Shown piece after piece: positions 16,057 through 24,161 of a stretch of 37,679 nt of DNA. Under the pieces are notes generated by a model that saw only the letters and a list, made by a program, of their open reading frames with translations, searched no databases and was not told the origin of the DNA. The position numbers were made by a program, and so were the translations under genes. The stretch is from assembly GCA_026388335.1 (NCBI GenBank), contig JAPLJZ010000098.1, positions 1 through 37,679 of the forward strand, read 5' to 3'. Position 1 is the stretch's first letter; the number at the start of each line of letters is the position of its first letter. The DNA comes from Deltaproteobacteria bacterium (lineage in GTDB: Bacteria; Desulfobacterota; Syntrophia; Syntrophales; UBA8958).

Positions 16057-16773
16057 TCATCCCCACGTCTTTGCGATGTTTTCCTTGTTGAGCATGACCT
16101 TTGTGGATATGGACAGCGTTACATCCGCCCTCACCAAATAGCCCTCCTTGGTTCTTTCCTTGTCCAGGGGGACCGACATGGACTCAATCACGCAGTTTGG
16201 AATCATCATCCGGCGCCCGATGTTAAGAATGACGGGAAGCGGGATACGCCCTAACGGTTTCGCGTTCGCGAGGAATTCCTTGATTGCACCGTCGCCTTCT
16301 TTTCCAGCCGATATGTCAGGCCCCATCATCTTTTCAAGCTCACGAAGGGGCTCCATGACCTCTCTGAAAGCGTCGTTTATGGCATAGAACGAAAGAGTCA
16401 GATTGAATGTATTCGGTCGATTTCCTTCCCATATTTGCGTTGACGAGAGCGTGGTTACGGATGTTTTTTCAGTTGTCGCCTGAAGAAGTCCGCCCGCCTT
16501 CTCGAACATCCCCCCCAGATTGCTTTGCTCAAAAGGGCTATTCCAGTTGGCCTGTAAGGACCGGGATGTCCCCTGCCCTATCAAACCAACGACTAAAACG
16601 CTTATCTTGCTTTTATCGTCCGGCTGCGCTATCCACGCCTTTAAAAATGGGCTTACCTTTGGATCGGCATTACCATATACGCTGACTTTTGCTGCCTCGT
16701 GCTTTGTCCCGGTGCCGAGTTGCGCTGCTTTTTCTTTTGCCGCTAGTTCCTTTTCTTGGGCTGAAATCGCCAT
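16057..16773 (-). CDS. Putative phage tail/baseplate-type structural protein
   Basis: 238 aa, ATG preceded by AAGGAG. The layout NTFNLTLSFYAINDAFREVMEPLRELEKMMGP ... GRIPLPVILNIGRRMMIPNCVIESMSVPLDKERTKEGYLVRADVTLSISTKVMLNKENI resembles tail-tube-initiator or baseplate cap proteins: an LNIG strand, a 'pnVvi..vsv' turn and a C-terminal beta-rich half. It directly follows the tape-measure-like gene, where such proteins are expected. The first 25 residues are charged and helical. Exact place in the virion is uncertain. Confidence 0.6.
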   Translation of the reverse strand: MAISAQEKELAAKEKAAQLGTGTKHEAAKVSVYGNADPKVSPFLKAWIAQPDDKSKISVLVVGLIGQGTSRSLQANWNSPFEQSNLGGMFEKAGGLLQATTEKTSVTTLSSTQIWEGNRPNTFNLTLSFYAINDAFREVMEPLRELEKMMGPDISAGKEGDGAIKEFLANAKPLGRIPLPVILNIGRRMMIPNCVIESMSVPLDKERTKEGYLVRADVTLSISTKVMLNKENIAKTWG

Positions 16774-16789
16774 ATATTCGTCTCCTTAC

Positions 16790-19195
16790 TTAGATTCTAT
16801 CGTATGCCATAAGGGTCAGCATGGTATCATCAAACTCGGTCCGGATCTGCTGAGCGGCAGTCCGGGTAGTTTCATCCCCACTCGATAACTTGGCCACCGT
16901 CGCGTTGAGCTTATCCAGCGCCGCCATGAAGACGCCGCCCATGTCCGGAATGACTTGATTTGATCCCCGCATCTGCTTTGCCGGTGCTCCCTCGTCAATC
17001 CTGGCCGGTTGGATCCGTTCCGGTGGGCTCGGTCGTGAAGTAGCTGACGTTGCAAGGGATGTAACGGGAGGCTGCAAGCCCGGCACTGCCTTTGCGAGGG
17101 TAGTTTCCGGATATATGCCCTCGATAACCTTTGGCGCTAAGCTACCCGCGCCCGCCGTCGCTAATCTCTCTCGGTTCCCGGCCATAATCCGTTTACGGGC
17201 ACCTGCTACTGGGGTAGCCGTCACGCTGGCCGGCGGCGCATTCGATATTTCGGCAGTAGTTGCCGTTTGGCGGACTGCCTCACCTTCCATCAGGGAGGGC
17301 TCAATGGCCTTCGCCTTTTGGGCAATGGCAGTCTTGCCGACAATGCCACCGGTTGCTGAAAGATCCTTTTCAATGGCGTTTTCTTTGTCGTACCGCCCGC
17401 CCACGCCCGCCATTTGCTTTAACTGTTTGGCCTCACCTTCGGCCTTGAGGGCACCCTTTTCGTCTCCCTTGGCTCTTAGTTTTTGGGCAGTGACCGTTTT
17501 GTTTTCTGCAACCTGGTTGACGTACTGCTTCCGGGAAGCGGTCAAGGCGTCGATCTGATCCGTTACCGGCGCCGCCTCTACGCTGCCGTATCGTCTGGAC
17601 AACTCGGCTTGCGCACCCTCGAGGATTTTCTTGTTTCCGCCCGGACCGTGGTTAACGGATTGGCTGATCAGGGCTTCCCGGACACCTACATCCTGCGAGT
17701 TGAATCCCCCCTTGACGGCCTTGGCAAGGACCGGCGCCGACATGGTTTTGGCAACATAGGCGTCCTGTTCTGCACCAAAATTCTTGTCGGAGGCTGCAAC
17801 ATCTTTCCACTTCTTGTTAAATTCGGGAGTCCCCGGCGGCAGCCCTTCAAATTCCTTTGCGTGGCTGCTCGACTTGACGAACTGAGCGACGGGAGATTTA
17901 TCTCCGCCCGCGCTGGCAAATTGTTTTTTGCCATAGGATGCCCCGCCTGCGTCATTTTTGCCCGTGCTGATGGTTCCGGCACCGCCTTTGCCCGATTCCG
18001 ACGCCGTAGCCACCGCGCCAGCCACCACTTTTCCGCTTGCATCGGTCTCGAGCTTGGGAACGAGGCCCAGCTTTTGAGCGCCTTTGCTGATAAAGTTGTC
18101 CTTTCCAGTAACGGCGCTGTACCCCGCCGCTCCAACCGCTCCTATTGCTGCTGCAGTTGCTCCTACGCCTGCTGCAATGGCACCCAAGGGCAACGCTGCC
18201 ATCGCCGCCAGCGCTGGAGCAACTTTCATTGCCATAGACGCTAAACCGTCTAACCCTAACCCACCTCCAGCAGGTCTATTGCCACCGGGAAGGGTAGCCC
18301 CAGGGAGCATGGATAAGCCACCCATTTTCCCGCCACCCTTGGGAAGCCCGGTTGTTTTGGAAACCTGCATATTCTTGCCGCCCTTTGACCGGCTGCTTCG
18401 TCGTTTTTCTGTGGATCCGGGTCCAGTTTCCCGCGGTGAAGGTAAGTCCATGCTGCGTGGGTCAGGCTTTCCGGCCCTGATAATGGCTGCAACCAGCTCC
18501 TTGTGGCGATCTTCATCGCTCTTTTCTGACTTCATCAAGGTGCCGACGATTTTGTCTAACGATTCACCGGAGGCTTCGCCCTGGGGCTTGCTCGGGGTAA
18601 TATCCGGCATGATGGTGGATTTGTCCACGATCTTGGCGTCAACTGTAGGTTCAGACGAGATTCCCGCCTTCTTTTTCGCCCATTTCGCACCCTTACCCAG
18701 GACGCTTCTTTCATCCGCCATTTCCTCTTTGATCCGGTCGCGGGCGTCTTTGATCTCCATGGCTGCCTCAAATAGCGGACCGCCTATGGCCTTGCCTATA
18801 ACCTCTTTGCCGGCATCGGATTTGACTTTGTTCGTCGCCATTTGGAAACCTCTCTGAATGACGCCAATAATCCCCTGTGAGCCTTCTTGCCGAGTACCAG
18901 GGAAGTTTCCTGATGCCGTGGTGGCGAACCTCCCGTGAGCGTCCCGGGTGGCAGTGCCGTATCCTGTCAACCTACCACGTCGTGTCATTGATCCGGGGCC
19001 GGTCCTGATCTTGCTGGGATCGGCAAGAGTCGCAATGCTGATCTTCTCCTTGGTGTTTTTCTCTATCCGCTTGAGGATTGCAGCTGTTTCCTTAGACGGT
19101 GCTTGCATCTTGCCACTGATAACGCTGGCGAATTCTTCGAACCCTAACACGGATGGCATGGCCTGACCGCTTGACTGTGGTCGCGGGGCATTCAT
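16790..19195 (-). CDS. Tape-measure-like protein with hydrophobic segment and muramidase-like domain
   Basis: 801 aa. Residues 1-290 are low-complexity, basic and helical. Residues about 313-362 are Ala/Gly-rich and hydrophobic (LAAMAALPLGAIAAGVGATAAAIGAVGAAGYS), typical of tape measures. Residues about 398-605 match the lysozyme-like domain of 'VgrG-related' phage proteins: SESGKGGAGTISTGKNDAGGASYGKKQF with likely catalytic Glu400, then GLPPGTPEFNKKWKDVAASD..FGAEQDAYV. The C-terminal 200 residues are Pro/Ala-rich. It would set tail length and/or open peptidoglycan during DNA entry. Its start overlaps the previous stop (ATGA). Alternatively it is an internal ejection protein. Confidence 0.7.
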   Translation of the reverse strand: MNAPRPQSSGQAMPSVLGFEEFASVISGKMQAPSKETAAILKRIEKNTKEKISIATLADPSKIRTGPGSMTRRGRLTGYGTATRDAHGRFATTASGNFPGTRQEGSQGIIGVIQRGFQMATNKVKSDAGKEVIGKAIGGPLFEAAMEIKDARDRIKEEMADERSVLGKGAKWAKKKAGISSEPTVDAKIVDKSTIMPDITPSKPQGEASGESLDKIVGTLMKSEKSDEDRHKELVAAIIRAGKPDPRSMDLPSPRETGPGSTEKRRSSRSKGGKNMQVSKTTGLPKGGGKMGGLSMLPGATLPGGNRPAGGGLGLDGLASMAMKVAPALAAMAALPLGAIAAGVGATAAAIGAVGAAGYSAVTGKDNFISKGAQKLGLVPKLETDASGKVVAGAVATASESGKGGAGTISTGKNDAGGASYGKKQFASAGGDKSPVAQFVKSSSHAKEFEGLPPGTPEFNKKWKDVAASDKNFGAEQDAYVAKTMSAPVLAKAVKGGFNSQDVGVREALISQSVNHGPGGNKKILEGAQAELSRRYGSVEAAPVTDQIDALTASRKQYVNQVAENKTVTAQKLRAKGDEKGALKAEGEAKQLKQMAGVGGRYDKENAIEKDLSATGGIVGKTAIAQKAKAIEPSLMEGEAVRQTATTAEISNAPPASVTATPVAGARKRIMAGNRERLATAGAGSLAPKVIEGIYPETTLAKAVPGLQPPVTSLATSATSRPSPPERIQPARIDEGAPAKQMRGSNQVIPDMGGVFMAALDKLNATVAKLSSGDETTRTAAQQIRTEFDDTMLTLMAYDRI

Positions 19196-19563
19196 TCCAC
19201 AACCCCCGTCTCACGGATCTCGGCAAGTTTCGCCCTGAATTTATCCATCATCCGCTCGTGACCGCCTTTACCACTGGCGAGGTAGGGACCGGTATATGCA
19301 GGACTATGGTCGTAGGGAAAAGGGGCCGGGCCAGGTCTCCGCGGACCGTTTTTTTCAAAGCGCCGATTCTGCTCCATAAGCGCCAATTCCTCGAGCCGTC
19401 CGCAGTTCAACTTGCCTTCAATCTCTGCAAAATCAAAGGCCGGTCTTTTCATTGCCATTTGGATGGAAAGATGTTCCGTTAGGGCACTTGCCTCAGCCCC
19501 GGTGATACTGGTTCCCAGCATCACCTTCTCTTGAAGTTCCTTGAAATTATGTAACGTTTCCAT
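19192..19563 (-). CDS. Small tail-region protein, unknown
   Basis: 123 aa from the ATG at 19563, with AAGGAG eight bases upstream. Product METLHNFKELQEKVMLGTSITGAEASALTEHLSIQMAMKRPAFDFAEIEGKLNCGRLEELALME... is helical and then basic (GPRRPGPAPFPYDHSP). It lies between a 53-aa gene and the tape-measure-like gene with overlapping ends, the usual location of tail assembly chaperones, but there is no frameshift signal and no recognisable family. Confidence 0.7.
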   Translation of the reverse strand: METLHNFKELQEKVMLGTSITGAEASALTEHLSIQMAMKRPAFDFAEIEGKLNCGRLEELALMEQNRRFEKNGPRRPGPAPFPYDHSPAYTGPYLASGKGGHERMMDKFRAKLAEIRETGVVE

Positions 19564-19564
19564 G

Positions 19565-19726
19565 TCATTGCTCCTTAAAAAAATGAAGATCATCCTCAGA
19601 GGAAGTCGTAATTCCCTCCCTGGACTCCTGGCGGGAGACCTCCCTGGTTCTGTCAGTTCGCTCCTTGACCTGGCGGTTCATCTCCTTTTGGGTCATCTCC
19701 TGATTGTTGAAAAATATCTTTGCCAT
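19565..19726 (-). CDS. Very small basic/acidic helical protein
   Basis: 53 aa (MAKIFFNNQEMTQKEMNRQVKERTDRTREVSRQESREGITTSSEDDLHFFKEQ). The ATG at 19726 was chosen over the longer 73-aa frame because the latter overlaps terS deeply. It ends one base from the next start. Highly charged and probably disordered or coiled; unknown function. Confidence 0.55.
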   Translation of the reverse strand: MAKIFFNNQEMTQKEMNRQVKERTDRTREVSRQESREGITTSSEDDLHFFKEQ

Positions 19727-19731
19727 TTCCT

Positions 19732-20445
19732 TTACTTGCCCCTTTCTTTTTTTATCCCCTCTGTTTCCTCCGGTGTCGGCCCCCAAGTATCAGCGCTGCC
19801 CTTCAGCTCATCCTTGATCGCCTGGACCTCTGCTTGGCGCTCCGGAACCCAATCTTCCTTTTGCTTATCGATCTCGGCCATCTTGCGCTGATACCCAGCT
19901 TCAAGTTCCTCATCTGATATTCCCGGGGGTAGTTCTGGAGGCGGTTCCGGTGGTGGTGGAATTTTAGAAAGCAAGATCTCTAGTGATCGTGGCAAGGGGA
20001 GGCCCTCCTTCGTAAATTGGAGGGTGGCTGTGGTGATATCGATGATCCCGGAAATTAGCTGATCTAAAATCTCTACAGCCCTCTTTGGAGGGATCTCACC
20101 GGTCCGGACCGGCGTTGCCTCGATATAGCCCCTCCCTCGCCCCTGGGTCTTCAAGAAGAAGATAATCGCCGTCGTATCTCCGCTCTGGATGTTTCGATGA
20201 AGGCAAGATTCAGCTACGTCCAGGCGTTCCTCCTTGGCATCAGCAAGCTCCTGAGAAAAGCGGCTACTTTTGCGCCACTTGTAAAAAATGGTTCTCCCAA
20301 TGCCAACTATCCGACACGCAGCGGCTACGCTGAAGCGATTCGCGATATAGGCCGTTACAAACGCCCGCTGACGGCTCCGGGTCGCCTCCCCTTTTTTTAC
20401 CGGCGAGTGTTCACTTTTGTTCACTTTTTTCGATTTCGGCTTCAT
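19732..20445 (-). CDS. Terminase small subunit-like DNA-binding protein
   Basis: 237 aa. The N-terminal 25-75 region (RQRAFVTAYIANRFSVAAACRIVGIGRTIFYKWRKSSRFSQELADAKEERLDVAESCLHRNIQSGDTTAIIFFLKTQGRGRGY) is the helix-turn-helix arrangement of phBC6A51/TerS-type small terminases. The 'GDTTAIIFFLKTQGRGRGY' tail is common in this family. The C-terminus has a Pro-rich linker (KIPPPPEPPPELPPG) and a charged helix. TerS recognises pac sites and directs packaging. No large terminase lies nearby, so it would have to work with a helper phage's TerL, as in PICI satellites, if it is functional. The start overlaps the previous gene by 35 bases. Confidence 0.78.
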   Translation of the reverse strand: MKPKSKKVNKSEHSPVKKGEATRSRQRAFVTAYIANRFSVAAACRIVGIGRTIFYKWRKSSRFSQELADAKEERLDVAESCLHRNIQSGDTTAIIFFLKTQGRGRGYIEATPVRTGEIPPKRAVEILDQLISGIIDITTATLQFTKEGLPLPRSLEILLSKIPPPPEPPPELPPGISDEELEAGYQRKMAEIDKQKEDWVPERQAEVQAIKDELKGSADTWGPTPEETEGIKKERGK

Positions 20446-20728
20446 CTTTCAACGTGATCAAATCGTCTTGTAATATCGAGCATATCAAATCCAACATCTC
20501 CCGCGACCGGGCAACCTCGGCCCGCCTCCTGGACAGTTCGGCCAGCCCTTGGAGATCATTGTCAGCCTTTTCGATGAGGCTCAGCAGGCGGGCTTTCTTC
20601 TTTTTTAATTGCGGCCCCGACTCCATATTCGATATCTCTTCGAGCATCTTCGGAAAAGTGCCGTTTTCGCCGAATAGCTTGTCTAAATTATTCAAATACT
20701 TTAAGTGGTTGCGCCATTCTTTCTTCAT
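20411..20728 (-). CDS. Small coiled-coil protein, unknown
   Basis: 105 aa from the ATG at 20728, with AAGGAGG eight bases upstream. Nearly all helical and charged (KKKKARLLSLIEKADNDLQGLAELSRRRAEVARSREMLDLICSILQDDLITLKDEAEIEKSEQK), so a coiled coil is likely. Its 3' end overlaps the terS start. Unknown function. Confidence 0.7.
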   Translation of the reverse strand: MKKEWRNHLKYLNNLDKLFGENGTFPKMLEEISNMESGPQLKKKKARLLSLIEKADNDLQGLAELSRRRAEVARSREMLDLICSILQDDLITLKDEAEIEKSEQK

Positions 20729-20763
20729 TGTTTCATCCTCCTTTTGACGACCCATTCTGTTCG

Positions 20764-21054
20764 TTAATTCAACAACGCTATATAGCCTTCAAAGCTCTCC
20801 CGGTACCCCTCCCACATGACCGCTTCCTCTCTTCCGATATCGCCATGCGAAATAATCAAATCGAGGTGATTCTTGAGGATGGTTCCGCGGTCGCGCATCA
20901 TATCCTTGAGCCGCGCGGCTTCGGTTTTATCACCTGCACCGATCGCCTTGTTGTGAGCTTGTGCCAAGTCGGTCAATTCAGTGTGAATCCTCTCCACATC
21001 CATTGCGGCGTGCATCTGCGCGACCTCCAGCGGTATTTCTTTCAAGTTTTCCAT
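20764..21054 (-). CDS. Small helical element protein, unknown
   Basis: 96 aa, ATG with AAGGAGG seven bases upstream. Product MENLKEIPLEVAQMHAAMDVERIHTELTDLAQAHNKAIGAGDKTEAARLKDMMRDRG... is soluble and helical. It lies between dnaB and the terS cluster in the same direction. No family recognised. Confidence 0.7.
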   Translation of the reverse strand: MENLKEIPLEVAQMHAAMDVERIHTELTDLAQAHNKAIGAGDKTEAARLKDMMRDRGTILKNHLDLIISHGDIGREEAVMWEGYRESFEGYIALLN

Positions 21055-21120
21055 ACTTGCCTCCTTTTTTATTTTCTAAAGCCTTGAAAATACGGCGTTT
21101 TCAGCTTGATACTCTTAGAT

Positions 21121-22476
21121 TTATGCATTGTCCGCTAAGTCCAGAAATGTCTGCGTTTTCGCGGAGAATCGAACCCTTACCGTTCCGGTGGGGCCATTCC
21201 GGTGTTTGGCAATTTCTATTTCAGCAATCCCTCTTTCAGGGTTATCCTCGTATTTGTTGTAGACCTCATCGCGATAGATGAAAGCAATGACATCGGCATC
21301 CTGTTCTATGGCGCCGGATTCCCGAAGGTCGGAAAGCATCGGGCGCTTATTGGTCCTGCCATCAACCTGCCTGTTTAGTTGTGAAAGTCCGATGACTGGA
21401 ATCTCCAGTTCCCGGGCAATTGCCTTCAGTGTCCGACTGATCTCAGCAACGGCTTGCTCCCGGGTGTCATGACGGGCAGGCACACGCATTAATTGGATGT
21501 AATCGATGATGAGAAGTCCAAGACCATGCTCAGCCTTAAGACGTCTTGCCTTCGCCCTGATCTCTGCCGGCGTGACGTCAACCTTATCGTCAATGAAAAG
21601 GGGGGCCGCGCCGATCCGGGAAGCTGCATTGACAAGCCGGGACCACTGATCATTACAGACAAATCCGCGCCGCAATTGTCTGGAATCGATGTTACTCATA
21701 CCGGCAAGAATTCTTGTCATGAGGCTTTCCGCAGGCATTTCCAAGGAGAAGAGCAGCACGGGTACACCGCTTAAGGCGGAGTGCATGGCGATATTCCCGA
21801 CCAGGGCGGTTTTACCCATACTGGGGCGCCCAGCAATGATGATCAGGTCAGCATTTTGCAGCCCCGAGGTCAGATCGTCCAAGTCACGGATCCCCGTAGG
21901 AAGTCCAATAAGCGGCCCGCCTTGCGCGTGGCGTTTCTCGATCATGGCGAAGGTACTGCAGGCAAGATCACGGGATGTGTGCATGGTCCTCTTTCCCTCC
22001 CGCGTCAACGACAAGGCAAGGATGGACCTTTGCGCCTGATTAAGGGCCTCATCCGTGTCAACCGTTGGTGAATAAGTGGCCTCTATGAGCTTGCCCGCCT
22101 CAGAGATGATATGCCGTTCGATAGCCTTGCTTTTGACGATCGCGCAGTAATGTCGGATATTGGCCGCAGAGATCGCCCCGTCTTGGACCTCGGAAACATA
22201 GACGGGACCGCCAACCTTGTCGAGAGATCCCCGGCTTCGCAGTTCATCACAGAGGGTCACCAGGTCCGCTACGGTACCCTTATCAATAAGTTTCAGGATT
22301 GCCTGGAAGATCGAGCGGTGCGCTGTGTGATAGAAGTCCTGGCCATCGGTATCAAGAATGGAAAGCACATCACTGACTGCCTGATTGTCCAGCATGAGCC
22401 CGCCGATAACGGCCCGCTCTGCATCATGATCATGGGGAAGAACCCGGCAAAGGGAAGAGTCAATATTGTTTGTCAT
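21121..22476 (-). CDS. dnaB: Replicative DNA helicase DnaB
   Basis: 451 aa from the ATG at 22476, which overlaps the preceding stop (ATGA); an upstream in-frame start adds 26 residues with no site. The DnaB N-terminal domain (PHDHDAERAVIGGLMLDNQAV) is followed by the RecA-like C-domain with Walker A GRPSMGKT (216-223), Walker B LGLLIIDYIQLM, and the SQLNRQVDGR and LRESGAIEQDADVIAFIYRDEVY motifs. It unwinds DNA at the fork. Together with the Rep-like gene just upstream it suggests the element replicates itself after excision. Confidence 0.95.
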   Translation of the reverse strand: MTNNIDSSLCRVLPHDHDAERAVIGGLMLDNQAVSDVLSILDTDGQDFYHTAHRSIFQAILKLIDKGTVADLVTLCDELRSRGSLDKVGGPVYVSEVQDGAISAANIRHYCAIVKSKAIERHIISEAGKLIEATYSPTVDTDEALNQAQRSILALSLTREGKRTMHTSRDLACSTFAMIEKRHAQGGPLIGLPTGIRDLDDLTSGLQNADLIIIAGRPSMGKTALVGNIAMHSALSGVPVLLFSLEMPAESLMTRILAGMSNIDSRQLRRGFVCNDQWSRLVNAASRIGAAPLFIDDKVDVTPAEIRAKARRLKAEHGLGLLIIDYIQLMRVPARHDTREQAVAEISRTLKAIARELEIPVIGLSQLNRQVDGRTNKRPMLSDLRESGAIEQDADVIAFIYRDEVYNKYEDNPERGIAEIEIAKHRNGPTGTVRVRFSAKTQTFLDLADNA

Positions 22477-23285
22477 GCTCTCGCCTCGCAATAGACACAG
22501 CCGTCTTTTGTCAAATCCGCTTTGACGAGAATTCGCCGGCCACATCTGGAACACTTCGAGGCTTCCTCTATGGAGGGACTCGGTGCGATTCCAGTACCGC
22601 CCCTCGTGTTTATGCCCTGCATCTTTACTTGAAGTTGATCGAACTGCTTTCGTAGCTTGGATGTTGATAAGATGTTGCCTTGCCAGAAAGAGTCATCATG
22701 CGCCCACCGAATGACTTGCCGGATGTCCTCAGGTGTGCGGCTGTCTAACCTGATCATGCTGTCAATGTCTTTGGCCCATGATTGAAGATTCGGCTTTTTG
22801 AAATTCGGATTCCTGGATAGGATTCTTTCAAGAAGTAGCTCTGAGAGTCGGATCTCGATAGAGCCCGACAAGAAGGGTTTTTTATTCTTTAATGCTTTAA
22901 TGTTTGTATGTTGTCGTTTGTTTGTCAGTGGTTTGTCGTTTTGCGTGTCGTTTTCGGTTTCGTCACCCTGATAAGTAGGCCAATTTATTATTGAAATAAC
23001 CGAATATTTGTTTGTCGTTTTGATTGTCAGATTTCCGGCCTTACTCAATGTATAGAGAATTGTTCGTATTTCCCGGATTGTGAGCCCTGTTTCCATGGAT
23101 GCCTTCTTTAATCCGAAGATAAATTGACCAGGCGTAAGGCGAACGATCTGGAGACCGACAACAGCACCAAAGTCCCTGTAGGATGCTTTCATCAGACACC
23201 AGGTCCAGAAGGCCCACAGCTTGTGATTCCGGATCCATCCGGCATCAAGGGATTTTCGCCATAGCTTGACATATCCCCGGTTCAT
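22473..23285 (-). CDS. Phage replication initiation-like protein with C-terminal zinc ribbon
   Basis: 270 aa from the ATG at 23285, coupled by ATGA to the gene before and to dnaB after. The N-terminal part (GYVKLWRKSLDAGWIRNHKLWAFWTWCLMKASYRD..., RLTPGQFIFGLKKASMETGLTIREIRTILYTLSKAGNLTIKTTNKYSVISIINW) is the winged-helix arrangement of phage replication/DnaD-like initiators. The C-terminus has a four-cysteine ribbon, CSRCGRRILVKADLTKDGCVYC. Adjacent dnaB supports a helicase-loader or origin-binding role. Confidence 0.85.
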   Translation of the reverse strand: MNRGYVKLWRKSLDAGWIRNHKLWAFWTWCLMKASYRDFGAVVGLQIVRLTPGQFIFGLKKASMETGLTIREIRTILYTLSKAGNLTIKTTNKYSVISIINWPTYQGDETENDTQNDKPLTNKRQHTNIKALKNKKPFLSGSIEIRLSELLLERILSRNPNFKKPNLQSWAKDIDSMIRLDSRTPEDIRQVIRWAHDDSFWQGNILSTSKLRKQFDQLQVKMQGINTRGGTGIAPSPSIEEASKCSRCGRRILVKADLTKDGCVYCEARA

Positions 23286-23503
23286 CGCTTCGGCCCGCCT
23301 GGTAATTGGTAAGCCTTCGGATCTTCGAACCTGGACACCATAAGCTGTTGAATCTCGGCTTCTGGACATGGCCCCAGATGGACTTCGCCGCGCTGGTTCG
23401 CAAGCTCCGTCAAGAGCAAGAAAACGTTTGCCGCCAGTGGACTATGCCGGAAGATCAGATCGTATCGGCGCCGGAAGCGGCGGTTTGGGGTGAAGGATTT
23501 CAT
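23282..23503 (-). CDS. Small protein in the replication operon
   Basis: 73 aa, ATG with GGAGGATC upstream and overlapping both neighbours by four bases. The middle (FRHSPLAANVFLLLTELANQRGEVHLGP) looks like part of a winged helix. Unknown, but its position and coupling suggest a replication-associated factor. Confidence 0.7.
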   Translation of the reverse strand: MKSFTPNRRFRRRYDLIFRHSPLAANVFLLLTELANQRGEVHLGPCPEAEIQQLMVSRFEDPKAYQLPGGPKR

Positions 23504-23652
23504 TTTGCCGGATCCTCCGCGAGAGCATCAAGCATGCGGTCGGCAAGCTCTCGAAGCCGTGTTGTTTCAACGTCTGTCTGGCCAACCGGACAGACAGAAC
23601 TCGGCCTCCAGGTGGCCGGATCGAATCTGATCAGCAGAGACGGATCCGTCAT
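23500..23652 (-). CDS. 50-aa protein in the replication operon
   Basis: A very short gene bridging the AlpA-like gene and the 73-aa gene. Its ATG (23652) overlaps the upstream stop and its TGA (23502-23500) overlaps the next ATG, so all the genes form one coupled chain. Its product begins MTDPSLLIRFDPATWRPSS and ends in a helical RLRELADRMLDALAEDPAK. Function unknown. Confidence 0.6.
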   Translation of the reverse strand: MTDPSLLIRFDPATWRPSSVCPVGQTDVETTRLRELADRMLDALAEDPAK

Positions 23653-23930
23653 GCCTCAGTCGGCCCCAGACGCTCAACCAGTGCCCGAATGTCGCTTGAT
23701 TTCCAGGCGCTGCATTTCCGCGACAGCCGCACTGGCTGCGGATATTCGCCCTGCCTGATCCCCTGATACCATCGGGACTTTGACACAGGGAATATGGGCC
23801 GGTAGAAAACTCCTTTATTTTTTTTGCCCTGCGCAGTCGCCTTTGTTCCCAGTACGTGATCAACTCGAAGGAAGGCATCGCCGGACATGTCCGCCGTCAT
23901 AATTCTCTCTTCTTTTTTGGTGTCGTCCAT
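23649..23930 (-). CDS. AlpA-family excisionase/regulator
   Basis: 93 aa, ATG with GAGGTGG six bases upstream. The C-terminal half (FYRPIFPVSKSRWYQGIRQGEYPQPVRLSRKCSAWKSSDIRALVERLG) is the MerR-like wing fold of AlpA/CP4-57 regulators, including the 'YPxPVRLsxrxxAWxxxDI' signature. Such proteins bind att or promoter regions and promote excision or integrase expression. First gene of the coupled chain to dnaB. It probably acts at the repeats at 24017-24055 just upstream. Confidence 0.88.
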   Translation of the reverse strand: MDDTKKEERIMTADMSGDAFLRVDHVLGTKATAQGKKNKGVFYRPIFPVSKSRWYQGIRQGEYPQPVRLSRKCSAWKSSDIRALVERLGPTEA

Positions 23931-24016
23931 AAAAAACCACCTCGACTTTTATTCGCCCATTCAAAAATGGTGCGTACAAGGATGATAAACGACCTATAAG
24001 CGTTTTGGGAATAGGG

Positions 24017-24055
24017 GAAAAACGAAGGTTAGTGATAGAAAAACGAAGGTTAGTG
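24017..24055 (+). repeat. Two direct 18-bp repeats (possible iterons or AlpA operator)
   Basis: GAAAAACGAAGGTTAGTG occurs exactly at 24017-24034 and 24038-24055, a 21-bp period (two helical turns). It is in the non-coding region between the AlpA-like gene and the integrase gene, about 90 bases before the AlpA start. A regulator or replication-initiator site is likely. Confidence 0.75.
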
Positions 24056-24161
24056 GGGGGTTCTTAAAAACAAGCAAGTTTTTATGGCTGAAAGGGAAAC
24101 GGGGATAGGGTTCCCTCCGCTTGTCGGACGGTCTCCATGGATTGAGGCCCGGGGCTGGTTG

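Noticed and set aside
24064-24083. AAAAAC/GTTTTT hairpin after the integrase stop
   Set aside because: The stem is only A-T pairs plus one G-C, so it is unlikely to act as a terminator.
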